DNA of 64,000 bases from Variovorax davisae (GCF_030316845.1 NZ_JASZYS010000012.1:62001-126000), one strand, 5' to 3'; shown: positions 42,007-50,023, counted from the stretch's first letter. Numbers and translations are program-made. The notes: generated by a model not told the origin, from the letters alone.

Positions 42007-42794
42007 GGTCGGCGGATCTCTGCGGGGTGCGCCGGTGGCGCGAGGCGTCGGAGGAGCTGGCGCGCGCACTGGACGAAGTCGTCCGCGGCCTGGCTGAAGG
42101 GGGCGTAGCGGCGCACATCGGTGGCGCTGGCCAGCGCCTCGCACACGGCCTGGTCCTGGTGGACCACGCCGAGCAGCCGGTCGCCGAGCTCTTGGCGCAG
42201 CGCCTGCAGAACGTCGCGATTGAGGCGCTTGCCGGCGTCGACCTGGTTGACGATGCAGACGCTGGCGATGAAATCGGGACGGCCGCGGCAGTACTTGTCG
42301 ACCATGCGGTCGACCAGCGGCAGCGTGGCGAAGGACCCGGCGTCGGGCAGCACCGTCACCACGCCGAGCTGGGCCACGCGCAGCGCCTGCTGCAGGTAGA
42401 CCGACGGCCCCGGCGGCGTATCGAGCAGCACCAGGGTTTCGGGCGGGAGCCGGAAGCGCGCCAGCGTCTCGGCCAGCCAGCCCGGATGGTCGGCCAGTTG
42501 GCGCTCGAGGTCGATCTGGTGTTCGTCGTCGATCGCGCCGAAGGGCAGCAGCACCACGCCACCCCGGCCCGGCTGCATCGCCTGGGCCCAGCTCGCGCGT
42601 CCGGCCAGCGCGCCGGCCAGGCCGCACTCGCAGGCCGTGCGATCGAGGGCCAGGTGGAAGCGCAGCGCGTTCTGGGGATCGAGGTCGATGGCCAGGACCG
42701 GATGGCCCGCTTCCGCCAGTGAGGTGCCGAGATTTGCCGCCACCGTCGTCTTGCCGACGCCGCCCTTGGCACCGATGACCGCGACCACGGGCAT
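42003..42794 (-). CDS. bcsQ: MinD/ParA-like ATPase of the cellulose operon
   Basis: A 263-residue deviant-Walker ATPase (SIMIBI class) found in bcs operons; in E. coli BcsQ helps localise or assemble the synthase, often at the pole. The N-terminus is VAVIGAKGGVGKTTVAANLG with the signature double lysine, followed by LAIDLDPQNALRFHL and LLDTPPGPSVYLQQAL. The ATG at 42792-42794 (MPVVAVIG), two bases after the bcsP stop, is preferred; another at 42813-42815 adds seven residues and overlaps bcsP. The stop overlaps the bcsA start. Confidence 0.92.
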   Translation of the reverse strand: MPVVAVIGAKGGVGKTTVAANLGTSLAEAGHPVLAIDLDPQNALRFHLALDRTACECGLAGALAGRASWAQAMQPGRGGVVLLPFGAIDDEHQIDLERQLADHPGWLAETLARFRLPPETLVLLDTPPGPSVYLQQALRVAQLGVVTVLPDAGSFATLPLVDRMVDKYCRGRPDFIASVCIVNQVDAGKRLNRDVLQALRQELGDRLLGVVHQDQAVCEALASATDVRRYAPFSQAADDFVQCARQLLRRLAPPAHPAEIRRP

Positions 42795-42796
42795 CG

Positions 42797-43180
42797 TCAG
42801 GTGGGCTTGCGCCATCGGGACATGAGCCCGTGGCCGCCTTCGGAGGCCGCTTGCTGCTGGCCGGCCAGCCGGGCGAAAAGGAGGTCGAGCTCGCGCGGCG
42901 CGCCGGCCGGCGACGCCGCGACCGCGCTGGGCGCGGGGCCCGCTGGCGTCGGCGCCGGTGCGGCTGCCGCGGGCTCCGGATCGGGGGCACGGGGTGCGGG
43001 CGCCGTGACGGCCGCTGCCGGCGCGGCCGGCGCACCCGGCGACCCCGGGACCAGCGTCCATGCGCCCTGGGGCTGGCCGACTTCCGGCGCCGGCTCGAAT
43101 TCCTTGTAGCCCTTGGCGTCGCCGCCGAACTTGCGGAACAGCCCCGCCACGTCCTCGGCTTCGCGATCGTCGTTGCTCAT
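42797..43180 (-). CDS. bcsP: Proline-rich cellulose biosynthesis protein BcsP
   Basis: A 127-residue protein with a short conserved head (DDREAEDVAGLFRKFGGDAKGYKEF split here as DDREAEDVAGLFRKF and GGDAKGYKEF), then about 60 residues of Pro/Ala-rich disordered sequence, and a C-terminal element (ELDLLFARLAG). The LFxxFGG head is the mark of BcsP/BcsR-type accessory proteins. In other proteobacteria BcsP has been described as a disordered partner that organises BcsD scaffolds inside the cell. It is linked by ATGA to bcsD in front, consistent with the two acting together. Confidence 0.85.
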   Translation of the reverse strand: MSNDDREAEDVAGLFRKFGGDAKGYKEFEPAPEVGQPQGAWTLVPGSPGAPAAPAAAVTAPAPRAPDPEPAAAAPAPTPAGPAPSAVAASPAGAPRELDLLFARLAGQQQAASEGGHGLMSRWRKPT

Positions 43181-43650
43181 GGCTGGGCCCTGCCCAGCCG
43201 CAGCACGACCTGTTGCGATCCGTCCGCCGCCGCGGCTTCGGCCCGCACCCGCAGCGCCGGCGGTGTGCCCTGGGCCGCGAACCAGGTCTGGTAGGCACCC
43301 TCGAAGAAGCCGTCCGCCCAGGGTTCGGCGTCGGGCCCGAAGGCCATCGCCAGCGGGCTGCAGGCGTGCACGATGCGCAGGTGGTCGTCCTGCTCGTGCA
43401 GCGTGGCGAAGCCCCAGTCGATCGCCTCCCAGCGGCCGTTGAAAGCGGCGCGCAGCTGCTCGACGGTATCGCAGCGCTCCACCGGCAGCGCCAGCGCGAT
43501 GCGCTCGCCGATCCGGCGGAACAGCTGGCGGATGTCCTCAGGCGGCAGGCCGGCGCTCAGTTCGGCGGCGAAAGCCCGGTTGAATTCCATCCACTGGGCG
43601 GAGCATGTACGGCGTTCGTAGTAGCTGAGGAGGGCGTCTTTGTCTGTCAT
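43177..43650 (-). CDS. bcsD: Cellulose synthase scaffold subunit BcsD
   Basis: A 157-residue protein of the BcsD family (Komagataeibacter BcsD is 156). Matching segments are LFRRIGERIALALPVERCDT, VEQLRAAFNGRWEAIDWGFA, HLRIVHACSPLA and FFEGAYQTWFAAQG. BcsD forms ring-shaped octamers that line up synthase complexes and help crystalline fibre formation; it marks type I bcs operons. The ATG at 43648-43650 (MTDKDALLSYYERR) has no clear Shine-Dalgarno. It is the first gene of the seven-gene operon, with a promoter-like sequence just upstream. Confidence 0.9.
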   Translation of the reverse strand: MTDKDALLSYYERRTCSAQWMEFNRAFAAELSAGLPPEDIRQLFRRIGERIALALPVERCDTVEQLRAAFNGRWEAIDWGFATLHEQDDHLRIVHACSPLAMAFGPDAEPWADGFFEGAYQTWFAAQGTPPALRVRAEAAAADGSQQVVLRLGRAQP

Positions 43651-43664
43651 GGGCAACGGCTTCG

Positions 43665-43693
43665 ATTGTCACGGCGCTGCAGCGGATTGACAA
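43665..43693 (-). promoter_or_regulatory. Candidate sigma-70 promoter of the bcs operon
   Basis: On the minus strand, TTGTCA (43693-43688) and GACAAT (43670-43665) are separated by exactly 17 bases. Transcription would start near 43658, leaving a leader of only about eight bases before bcsD. No other good promoter is seen in the 83-base gap. Confidence 0.4.
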
Positions 43694-43733
43694 CAAAGCG
43701 GCGCCCGGCTGTCGTGTGGATGCGATTTCGGGT

Positions 43734-44744
43734 TCAGTGGCCGACGACCCGGTTGCGGCCGCCGCATTTGGCTTCGTACAGGCGGGCGTCGGCGGCCGCG
43801 ATGAGCAGGTCCGGCGTCGCGTCGGGCGGCGCCACCATCGTGGCGGTGCCGACGCTGACGGTGACCGAGGTCGGCTCCGGCGCCTTGTGCGGCAGCGTCG
43901 TCCGCTCGACCTCCTGCCGCAGCGTCTCGGCAATGGCGCCGGCCTGCGCGGCCGTCACGCCCGGCAGCACCATGGCGAATTCCTCGCCGCCGAAGCGCGC
44001 CGGCAGGCAGGCCGGATCCGGCTGGGCCTTGCGGATCGCCTCGGCCACGCATTTCAGCGCGTCGTCGCCCGCCAGGTGGCCGAAGCGGTCGTTGTAGTTC
44101 TTGAAATAGTCGACGTCGATCATTAACAGCGACAGCGGCGACCCCTGGCTCTGCGAGGTCGCCCAAGCGCGTGCCAGGTAGTCGTTGAACGAGCGCCGGT
44201 TGGGCAGTCCCGTGAGGCCGTCGGAGTTGGTCAGCCGCTGCAGTTCGAGGTTGCTGAGCAGCAGCTTCTGCTGGCTCAGGCGCAGCGCCCGGTAGGCGTT
44301 GTCGCGCTCGACCAGGGCCATGTAGGCGCGCGAGTGGTAGCGGATCCGGGCGATCAGTTCGATCGGCTCCGGCAGCTTGACCACGTAGTCGTTGGCGCCG
44401 ATCGCGAAGGCCGATCGCTTCATCTCCGGCTCGTCGTTGGAGGACAGCACGATGATCGGAATGTCGCGGGTCTCGGGCATCGAGCGGTAGGCCAGCACCA
44501 GGTCGAGGCCGTTGGCCTCGGGCATGACCAGGTCCTGCAGGATCACGGTGGGGCGCACCTCGCGCGCCCGGGCCACGGCCTCGGTGGCGTGGGCGCAGAC
44601 ATGGACCTCGATCGCGGGGTCGACCGCGAGCATCTTGCGCACCATCATCGCGATCACGGCCTGGTCGTCGACCAGCAGCACGGTGACCGTGTCCTGCGCG
44701 CCGTCGTCCGGATCTTCGGCTCGCGTATTCCCGGGCATACTCAT
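43734..44744 (-). CDS. Response regulator with diguanylate cyclase output (REC-GGDEF, WspR/PleD-like)
   Basis: A 336-residue regulator. The receiver domain (about 20-140) has the acidic pair D26-D27 and phospho-acceptor D71 (VILQDLVMPEANGL). A helical linker (about 145-172) precedes the GGDEF domain with DGLTGLPNRRSFNDYL, IDVDYFKNYNDRFGH and the intact active site GGEEF at 252-256. The usual RxxD inhibitory site is absent (DPAC stands there), so product inhibition through it is unlikely. Phosphorylation should promote c-di-GMP synthesis, which BcsA's PilZ domain can sense. The hybrid kinase gene is divergent and close (116 bases), a plausible phosphodonor, but it has its own Hpt, so this is inference. 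Confidence 0.93.
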   Translation of the reverse strand: MSMPGNTRAEDPDDGAQDTVTVLLVDDQAVIAMMVRKMLAVDPAIEVHVCAHATEAVARAREVRPTVILQDLVMPEANGLDLVLAYRSMPETRDIPIIVLSSNDEPEMKRSAFAIGANDYVVKLPEPIELIARIRYHSRAYMALVERDNAYRALRLSQQKLLLSNLELQRLTNSDGLTGLPNRRSFNDYLARAWATSQSQGSPLSLLMIDVDYFKNYNDRFGHLAGDDALKCVAEAIRKAQPDPACLPARFGGEEFAMVLPGVTAAQAGAIAETLRQEVERTTLPHKAPEPTSVTVSVGTATMVAPPDATPDLLIAAADARLYEAKCGGRNRVVGH

Positions 44745-44860
44745 CGGACGATGAACGCCGGGGCGAGCCGGGCGGCGGTGGGCTTGATGGTGATCGTCGG
44801 ATGTGCCATGGAGACCTGGAACAGTTTCAGCAAGACGTGGGGTCGCCCGGAAGGCGGCCC

Positions 44861-47068
44861 ATGTTCATTATCAGGGCTCGCCCCGATGTCCCGACAAAGG
44901 CCCCGTGGATGGCAGCAGACGAGATGACACACCCGGCCCCGGGGGCCGACCCGCAGGATGCGCTGGCGCGCCTGGAAGCCTCGCAGCAGCGCCAGCTCGA
45001 ACTGGTCCGGCGCGTGGTGGCGCTCACGGCCGAGCGCGACAAGCTCGCGGCCCGGGTGCGCGAGCAGGACCAGGCGCTCGACGCCTCGCACAAGGTGCTG
45101 GTGGCCGCCAAGCGCCACCTGATGGTGGCCGAGGCGGCCCGCGTGGCCCAGTGGGAGTGGGACATGGCGGGCGGACGGGTGCTGCTCGGCCGCCGCTGGG
45201 GCCGGATGATCGGCGAAGAGGTCGAGGACCGCCGCTGGGAGCTGAGCGCCCTGGAGGCCCGGGTCCACCCGGACGACCTGCCGCTGGTGCGCCAGGCCCT
45301 GAAGGATGCGCTGAGCGGCCAGGCCGACCGCTACATCGCAGAGCACCGGGTCTCGAGCGCCAACGGCTGGATCTGGATCGAGAGCGTCGGCATGGTGACC
45401 GAGCGCGATGCCGCGGGCGCACCCTTGCGCCTGACCGGCTTCAACACCGACATCACGGCCCGGCGCACGATGCATGCCGAGATCGAGCAGGCCCGGGCCC
45501 AGGCCGAGGCCAGCAACCGGGCCAAGAGCGAATTCCTGGCCAACATGAGCCACGAGGTGCGCACGCCGCTCAATGCCGTGATGGGGCTGACCCGGCTGCT
45601 GCACCAGTCGCCGCTGAACGAGGAGCAGCGCCAGCACCTGGAACTGATCGACAACTCCGCCACCTCGCTGCTGGCGCTGCTCAACGACGTGCTCGACCTG
45701 TCGAAGATCGAGGCCGGCAAGCTGGTGTTCGAGCAGGTGCGCTTCGACGTCGGCCGCTGGGTGCGCGAGGCGGTGGCGCTGCACCGGCCGGCGGCGGCCA
45801 AGAAGGGCCTGAAGGTCGAGATCGAGATCGCGGAGGACGTGCCGTGGAAGGTGGCGGGCGACCCGGGGCGGCTGCGCCAGGTGATCTCCAACCTGGTGTC
45901 CAACGCGGTGAAGTTCACCGATGCCGGCCGCATCGCCGTGACCGTGCGGCTGGCGCCCAACCAGGGCGAGCTGCGGCGCGATCAGCTGCGCCTGCTGTTC
46001 ACGGTGCGCGACACCGGCATCGGGGTCGAGCAGGACAAGCAGGCGCACATCTTCGAGGCCTTCACGCAGGCCGATGCATCGATCACGCGGCGCTATGGCG
46101 GCACCGGGCTCGGCCTGGCGATCTGCGCCCGGCTGGTGTCGATGATGGGCGGCTCGCTGAACCTGCTGAGCCGGCCGGGCGAGGGCAGCACCTTTCGCTT
46201 CACGGCGGTGTTCGAACACGCCGCCGACGAGATGAGCGTGCTGACCGAACCGGCCCCGCTCGAGGTCGTGACCCTGCAGGGCCTGCACGTGCTGGTGGCG
46301 GAAGACCATGCAGTCAATGAGCTGCTGATGCGCAAGCTGCTGACGCAGATGGGCTGCACCTTCCACGTGGCGCGCAACGGCGAGGAGGCGGTGCGCTGCT
46401 GGCGGGAGCGCCGCTTCGACCTGGTGCTGATGGATGTGCAGATGCCGGTGCTGAGCGGCCTCGACGCCGTGGCGCAGATCCGCGCCGTGGAAGCCGCCGA
46501 GCCGCGGCGCGGGCACACGCCGGTCGTGGCGCTGACCGCGCACGCGATGGCCGGCGACCGCGAGCGCTGCCTGGCCGCCGGCATGGATTCGTATGTCTCG
46601 AAACCGGTGTCGCCGGCCCTGCTGGCCCAGGCCATCCAGGAGGCCCGGGCGGCGCGCCGCGAAGCGGGGGACGCGTGGGACCCCGGGCAGCTGGGCATCG
46701 AGGACCTCTTCGAGCCCGAGGCGGAGCTGCCGCCGGCGGTCGACATGCGGCAACTGGTGCGCACGCTGGGCGGCGACCTGGCCGTGGTGCGCGAGATCGC
46801 GGTCGCGATGCGCAGCGACATGGCGGTGCGGCGCGCGGCGATCGCCGCGGCGCTGCGGGACGGCGACGCCACCGCCGGGCAGGAGCAGGTGCACGCGCTC
46901 AAGGGCGCGCTGGCCAGCATCGGCGCGCACCAGGCGGCGCGGCAGGCCAAGAACGTCGAGAACGCGTGGCGCCAGGGCGACTGGGACACCGTGCGCGCCG
47001 CGGCCGAACTGCTGGAGCGGGAAGTGGAGCGGGTCGACGCGGCGCTCGAGGAAGTGGTCGACGATTGA
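44861..47068 (+). CDS. Hybrid sensor histidine kinase (PAS-HisKA-HATPase-REC-Hpt)
   Basis: A 735-residue kinase without obvious membrane helices. Order: N-terminal coiled coil (about 35-85), a PAS/PAC domain (about 90-200, ending LRLTGFNTDITARR), the H-box with H231 (EFLANMSHEVRTPLNAVMG), the ATPase domain with LRQVISNLVSNAVKF, VRDTGIGV and YGGTGLGLAI, a receiver domain with the phospho-acceptor in LVLMDVQMPVLSGL, and a C-terminal Hpt domain with the histidine in EQVHALKGALASIGAH. This is the ArcB/BarA-type phosphorelay layout. The ATG at 44861 has GGAAGG upstream; earlier in-frame starts lack a site. It is divergent from the REC-GGDEF gene. Confidence 0.93.
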   Translation: MFIIRARPDVPTKAPWMAADEMTHPAPGADPQDALARLEASQQRQLELVRRVVALTAERDKLAARVREQDQALDASHKVLVAAKRHLMVAEAARVAQWEWDMAGGRVLLGRRWGRMIGEEVEDRRWELSALEARVHPDDLPLVRQALKDALSGQADRYIAEHRVSSANGWIWIESVGMVTERDAAGAPLRLTGFNTDITARRTMHAEIEQARAQAEASNRAKSEFLANMSHEVRTPLNAVMGLTRLLHQSPLNEEQRQHLELIDNSATSLLALLNDVLDLSKIEAGKLVFEQVRFDVGRWVREAVALHRPAAAKKGLKVEIEIAEDVPWKVAGDPGRLRQVISNLVSNAVKFTDAGRIAVTVRLAPNQGELRRDQLRLLFTVRDTGIGVEQDKQAHIFEAFTQADASITRRYGGTGLGLAICARLVSMMGGSLNLLSRPGEGSTFRFTAVFEHAADEMSVLTEPAPLEVVTLQGLHVLVAEDHAVNELLMRKLLTQMGCTFHVARNGEEAVRCWRERRFDLVLMDVQMPVLSGLDAVAQIRAVEAAEPRRGHTPVVALTAHAMAGDRERCLAAGMDSYVSKPVSPALLAQAIQEARAARREAGDAWDPGQLGIEDLFEPEAELPPAVDMRQLVRTLGGDLAVVREIAVAMRSDMAVRRAAIAAALRDGDATAGQEQVHALKGALASIGAHQAARQAKNVENAWRQGDWDTVRAAAELLEREVERVDAALEEVVDD

Positions 47069-47075
47069 GCGTGCC

Positions 47076-47675
47076 CTACTTTCTGAAGGCGGAGGCCGGC
47101 AGCCGGAGGTCGGTGAGCTTCCAGTCGGCGAAGCCGCTGCGCTCGAACACCAGGCCGAGGCGCTCGCTGTCCGGCTCGTCGGGCCGGGCCGGGTCGACGG
47201 CGTAGGCGGTAATCCGGCTGGCGCCCTGGCGTTCGATGTGCCAGCGCGCCTTCTTCGGCTGCGGCGCGGCGCTGTCTGCAGGAGCGCTGCCTGGGGCCGG
47301 CGGCGCCGGCTCGGGCGCGCTGCGGCCGAGGCGGCCGTTCTGCATGGCAGCCATCACCGTTTCCGGCCGCACCATCGAGTCCACCAGTGGATTGACCAGG
47401 CTGGAGCCGATCACATTGCCGAGCGCGGCCAACGGACTGCCGCCGTCCTTCGGCGCCCCGAGCTTTTGCGCCAGCAGGGCCGTCAGCTGTGCCTTGAGGC
47501 TTTCGCGCAGCCGGGGATAGTCGATGTGGGCGTTGAAGGTGTCGGCGTCGCCGCGCTGCGCGGCGTCCTGGAGCTGGCGCACGGCGAGAAAGGGTGACAG
47601 GTACCAGTAGCCGGCGCCGGCCAGCAGGAGCAGCAGGGCGAGGCCGGCCGCAGCCAGGCGTTGGGATTTCTTCAT
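47076..47675 (-). CDS. DUF2939 protein, membrane-anchored
   Basis: A 199-residue protein of unknown function. An N-terminal helix or uncleaved signal (QRLAAAGLALLLLLAGAGYW) is followed by the DUF2939 start YLSPFLAVRQLQDAAQRGDA, then DYPRLRESLKAQLTALL. A Pro/Ala-rich insert lies near residue 125, and a C-terminal beta-rich part ends WKLTDLRLPASAF. It is probably periplasmic and anchored to the inner membrane. It converges tail to tail on the hybrid kinase gene with seven bases between them and is otherwise alone. Confidence 0.85.
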   Translation of the reverse strand: MKKSQRLAAAGLALLLLLAGAGYWYLSPFLAVRQLQDAAQRGDADTFNAHIDYPRLRESLKAQLTALLAQKLGAPKDGGSPLAALGNVIGSSLVNPLVDSMVRPETVMAAMQNGRLGRSAPEPAPPAPGSAPADSAAPQPKKARWHIERQGASRITAYAVDPARPDEPDSERLGLVFERSGFADWKLTDLRLPASAFRK

Positions 47676-47712
47676 CCCCTGATTCTGCCCATCGACGTGC
47701 GCTCGTCGCGCG

Positions 47713-48051
47713 TCAGTACTTGAGGGTCACGCCGGCTTTCACGCCCTTTTTTTCCTTGCCGTCCGAGAACACGCCGGCGGAATAAGACAGATCGCCGGCC
47801 GTGCTGCCGCCGAGCGAATAGGTCGGCCGGGTCCCGGTGGTGTCGACGCCGATGTACTTGGCGCTGCCGTCGGGGCGCTCGGCACCGACGGTGGCGCCCT
47901 TCGACTCCATCGACTTCTCGGTCGGGGAGACGTTGGGTTCGACGTAGAGCGTGCCGCTGTCGTCGCTCTTCAAGGGCAGCTTGGGGGTCTGGGCGAGGGC
48001 GGCGGCACAGCATGCGGCCACGCCCAGCGCTGCAAGGTGAGATGTGCGCAT
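47713..48051 (-). CDS. Hypothetical exported protein, 112 residues
   Basis: Starts with a clear signal peptide (MRTSHLAALGVAACCAAALA, cleavage likely after ALA). The mature part is small, hydrophilic and Gly/Ser/Lys-rich, with alternating short beta-like segments (KYIGVDTTGTRPTYSLGGS, GVKAGVTLKY) and a C-terminal aromatic residue, which could mean a small outer-membrane or periplasmic beta protein. No family is recognised. It is separated from the next divergent gene by about 200 bases that contain palindromes. Confidence 0.7.
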   Translation of the reverse strand: MRTSHLAALGVAACCAAALAQTPKLPLKSDDSGTLYVEPNVSPTEKSMESKGATVGAERPDGSAKYIGVDTTGTRPTYSLGGSTAGDLSYSAGVFSDGKEKKGVKAGVTLKY

Positions 48052-48164
48052 GCCCGAATCCTGGTGCTGCCCGGCCGGCGCCGGCGTAGGCCAGGCTCGA
48101 CGGATCCACTGCGCCGCGTCCGACAGGCGGGGAGCGAGTCCTCAGCCGCAGCCTATTTTCTTAC

Positions 48165-48199
48165 GGGAATTTCCCAATAATCGAAATCGACAAGTCGAT
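48165..48199. promoter_or_regulatory. Two palindromes in an A/T-rich promoter region
   Basis: GGGAATTTCCC (48165-48175) and ATCGACAAGTCGAT (48186-48199) lie 10 bases apart in the 201-base gap between divergent exported-protein genes, 54 bases before the start of the plus-strand gene. The region is much richer in A/T than its surroundings. Confidence 0.4.
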
Positions 48200-48252
48200 C
48201 GTTATATCTGAACGGTCTATTTTGATCGGAGAAAAATCCAGGGAGGATTTCA

Positions 48253-48750
48253 ATGAACGGCACTCATGCGTGGGTGGGCTGCGCCCTTTGCGTCTTGTTG
48301 GCTGCCCCGGTGCGGGCAGGGCAGACGGGTTCCGACACGCTTTCCAATACCGGCTACCGAGAGGCGATGATCGCGCCCTTCGCACTGCATTGGCGCAACG
48401 ATGCGGATCACGAGCAGGTCGTGATGGTGGGCCTCGAACGCGGCACGTTCGATGGACCCGTGTGGGGCGCCGCCGCGTTCAGCAATTCCTTCGGCGATCC
48501 TTGCGCGTATGCCTATGTCGGCTGGCGCTTCGACGGGCTGTTCGGGGTGCCGGAGCTCTTCGTCAAGCTCACGGGCGGCCTGCTGTATGGCTACAAGGGC
48601 AAGTACGAGCGCAAGGTTCCGTTCAACCACGACGGTTGGGGCGTGGCCGCGATTCCGGCGATCGGCTGGCGGATCACGCCCAGGGACTCGATCCAGTTCG
48701 GCCTGCTCGGGACGGCGGCGGCCTTCCTGGCCTACAGCAGGAGCTTCTGA
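48253..48750 (+). CDS. Hypothetical outer-membrane beta-barrel-like protein, 165 residues
   Basis: The signal peptide (MNGTHAWVGCALCVLLAAPVRA) is followed by about 140 residues with the alternating pattern of a small barrel: GYREAMIAPFALHWRND, EQVVMVGLERGTFDGPVWGA, AYAYVGWRFDG, LFVKLTGGLLYGYKG, VAAIPAIGWRITPRDSIQFG, ending in SF, a usual outer-membrane C-terminus. Length and strand pattern recall PagP-type lipid A acyltransferases, but the residues are too diverged for me to assert that. A strong GGAGG site precedes the ATG. The palindromes upstream suggest regulated expression. Confidence 0.7.
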   Translation: MNGTHAWVGCALCVLLAAPVRAGQTGSDTLSNTGYREAMIAPFALHWRNDADHEQVVMVGLERGTFDGPVWGAAAFSNSFGDPCAYAYVGWRFDGLFGVPELFVKLTGGLLYGYKGKYERKVPFNHDGWGVAAIPAIGWRITPRDSIQFGLLGTAAAFLAYSRSF

Positions 48751-48765
48751 AACGGGTCGGGTCGG

Positions 48766-49083
48766 TCAGCGCCGGATGGCGTCCCGGATGGCGGCGACCG
48801 GACCGATGCCGAGCGAGCCGAGCAGCGTCAGGACCCAGAGGCTGACCGCGGCCGATCCGACGACGACGACGGCTGCGGCGGGCAAATGCTGGTCGGACCA
48901 GCCGACAGCCAGGACCACCATCGCGAAGACGACCATCACGACGATGCGGTAGCGCGAGACCCGGGGTCGCCAGCGTCCGGTCCCGGCGGCGAGCCGAGCC
49001 ATGGGCGGGCGCATGAGATGGGCAGGCCGCGACCGCGGGGCTGCCAGTGGCTGGGGCGAGAGTTCGATGGACGCAGAGGGCAT
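48766..49083 (-). CDS. Small membrane protein, hypothetical
   Basis: A 105-residue frame with two adjacent hydrophobic segments (YRIVVMVVFAMVVLAVGW and LPAAAVVVVGSAAVSLWVL) and a basic N-terminal region of about 45 residues. The true start may be one of the later ATGs around 49015. It resembles small two-helix membrane proteins of the DUF type without a match I can name. It converges on the 48253 gene with 15 bases between them. Confidence 0.5.
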   Translation of the reverse strand: MPSASIELSPQPLAAPRSRPAHLMRPPMARLAAGTGRWRPRVSRYRIVVMVVFAMVVLAVGWSDQHLPAAAVVVVGSAAVSLWVLTLLGSLGIGPVAAIRDAIRR

Positions 49084-49215
49084 GGCGGAATTGTGCGATG
49101 CGGAACCTGACTGTGGGCCTCCCAGCGGCCGGCAGCCGACCGGAATCTCACCGGGGTGCGGCGGCGCTGAACGTCGCTGCCGGGGCCTGCATCCGGATCG
49201 ATGAAGCGCCGCGGG

Positions 49216-49743
49216 TCAGTGCCCGTCGCGCTCTGTCCTGCGCCATTCCCACGGCGGGACCGGGCGGGGGTCCCGCCACAGCCCGATCTTCTTCGCCCTT
49301 GCTTCGGCCTCGGCGAATTCATGCTGGCCGCGGGCCTGGGGGGCCTGCTCGTCGGCATAGGCGCGGTACCACCAGGCCATGCCCAGCGTGAGCATCGCCA
49401 GTCCGGCGTCCAGTGTCTTCGGACCCTGCGGCGCCGACGCCGGCGCGACCCGAACGCTGCACACCGCGCGGTCGTAGCGGTCGGTCTTGGCGCAGTCGAG
49501 CTCGACCTCGTTCGCGAACACCAGGCGCGACAGGGCTTGCTTCGCGCGGGCGCCGAAAGCCTGGCGTTTCTCGGGCGCGTCGATGGCATCGAGGCGGACC
49601 TTCAGCCGTTCGTAGCCGCCTGGCCTCGGACAGCGCGCCGTCAGCGTGTCGCCATCGGTGACGCCGACGACCAGGCAGGTGCGCGGCGCGGCGTGGAGGG
49701 CGAAAGGAAGGGCGAGGAAGAGGGCGAAGAAAAGGCGGCGCAT
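49216..49743 (-). CDS. Thermonuclease-family (SNase-like) exported nuclease
   Basis: A 175-residue protein with a signal peptide (RRLFFALFLALPFALHA) and the staphylococcal-nuclease OB fold. VVGVTDGDTLTARC carries the first catalytic aspartate, VRLDAIDAPE the RLxxIDAPE motif, and the expected Arg follows in TDRYDRAVCSVRV. It should cleave DNA and RNA in the periplasm or outside. The ATG at 49741-49743 follows AG-rich sequence. The tRNA terminator lies between this gene and the tRNA genes, so it needs its own promoter in a 35-base gap or inside the terminator region. Confidence 0.88.
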   Translation of the reverse strand: MRRLFFALFLALPFALHAAPRTCLVVGVTDGDTLTARCPRPGGYERLKVRLDAIDAPEKRQAFGARAKQALSRLVFANEVELDCAKTDRYDRAVCSVRVAPASAPQGPKTLDAGLAMLTLGMAWWYRAYADEQAPQARGQHEFAEAEARAKKIGLWRDPRPVPPWEWRRTERDGH

Positions 49744-49778
49744 CGACGGAGCGGGTTGCTGGATCGGCACCCCAAAGG

Positions 49779-49812
49779 AAAATGCCCCGCTACCTTTTGA
49801 GTAGCGGGGCAT
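49779..49812 (-). terminator. Rho-independent terminator downstream of tRNA-Asn copy 1
   Basis: A perfect 12-bp stem, positions 49801-49812 with 49782-49793, loop of seven, followed on the minus strand by TTTT. It lies 23 bases after the CCA end of the tRNA. Confidence 0.88.
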
Positions 49813-49834
49813 CCAGTGGCCTTGCGGCACATTC

Positions 49835-49910
49835 TGGCTCCTCGACCTGGGCTCGAACCAGGGACCTACGGATTAACAGTCCGGCGCTCTACCAACTGAG
49901 CTATCGAGGA
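49835..49910 (-). tRNA. tRNA-Asn (GTT), copy 1
   Basis: 76 bases with encoded CCA. The acceptor arm TCCTCGA pairs with TCGAGGA, the D arm is AGCTC..GAGC with GTTGGTA, the anticodon loop is CTGTTAA with anticodon GTT, and the T arm contains GGTTCGAGCCC. It differs from copy 2 at one D-loop base. Confidence 0.97.
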
Positions 49911-49995
49911 ACAAGCCTCAGATTATATATCGAGTGAATGGGCCGAATTTCGAGGCACGCACGCAGCGCGCTACAAAAGTGAGGTCGCCGAAGCG

Positions 49996-50023
49996 AAAAA
50001 AAACGCGCCGACCTGGGCGCGTT
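49996..50023 (-). terminator. Rho-independent terminator downstream of tRNA-Asn copy 2
   Basis: AACGCGCC/GGCGCGTT stem (50016-50023 with 50002-50009) around a six-base loop, followed on the minus strand by a run of eight T. It lies about 97 bases after the CCA end of copy 2, so each tRNA seems to have its own transcript end. Confidence 0.8.
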
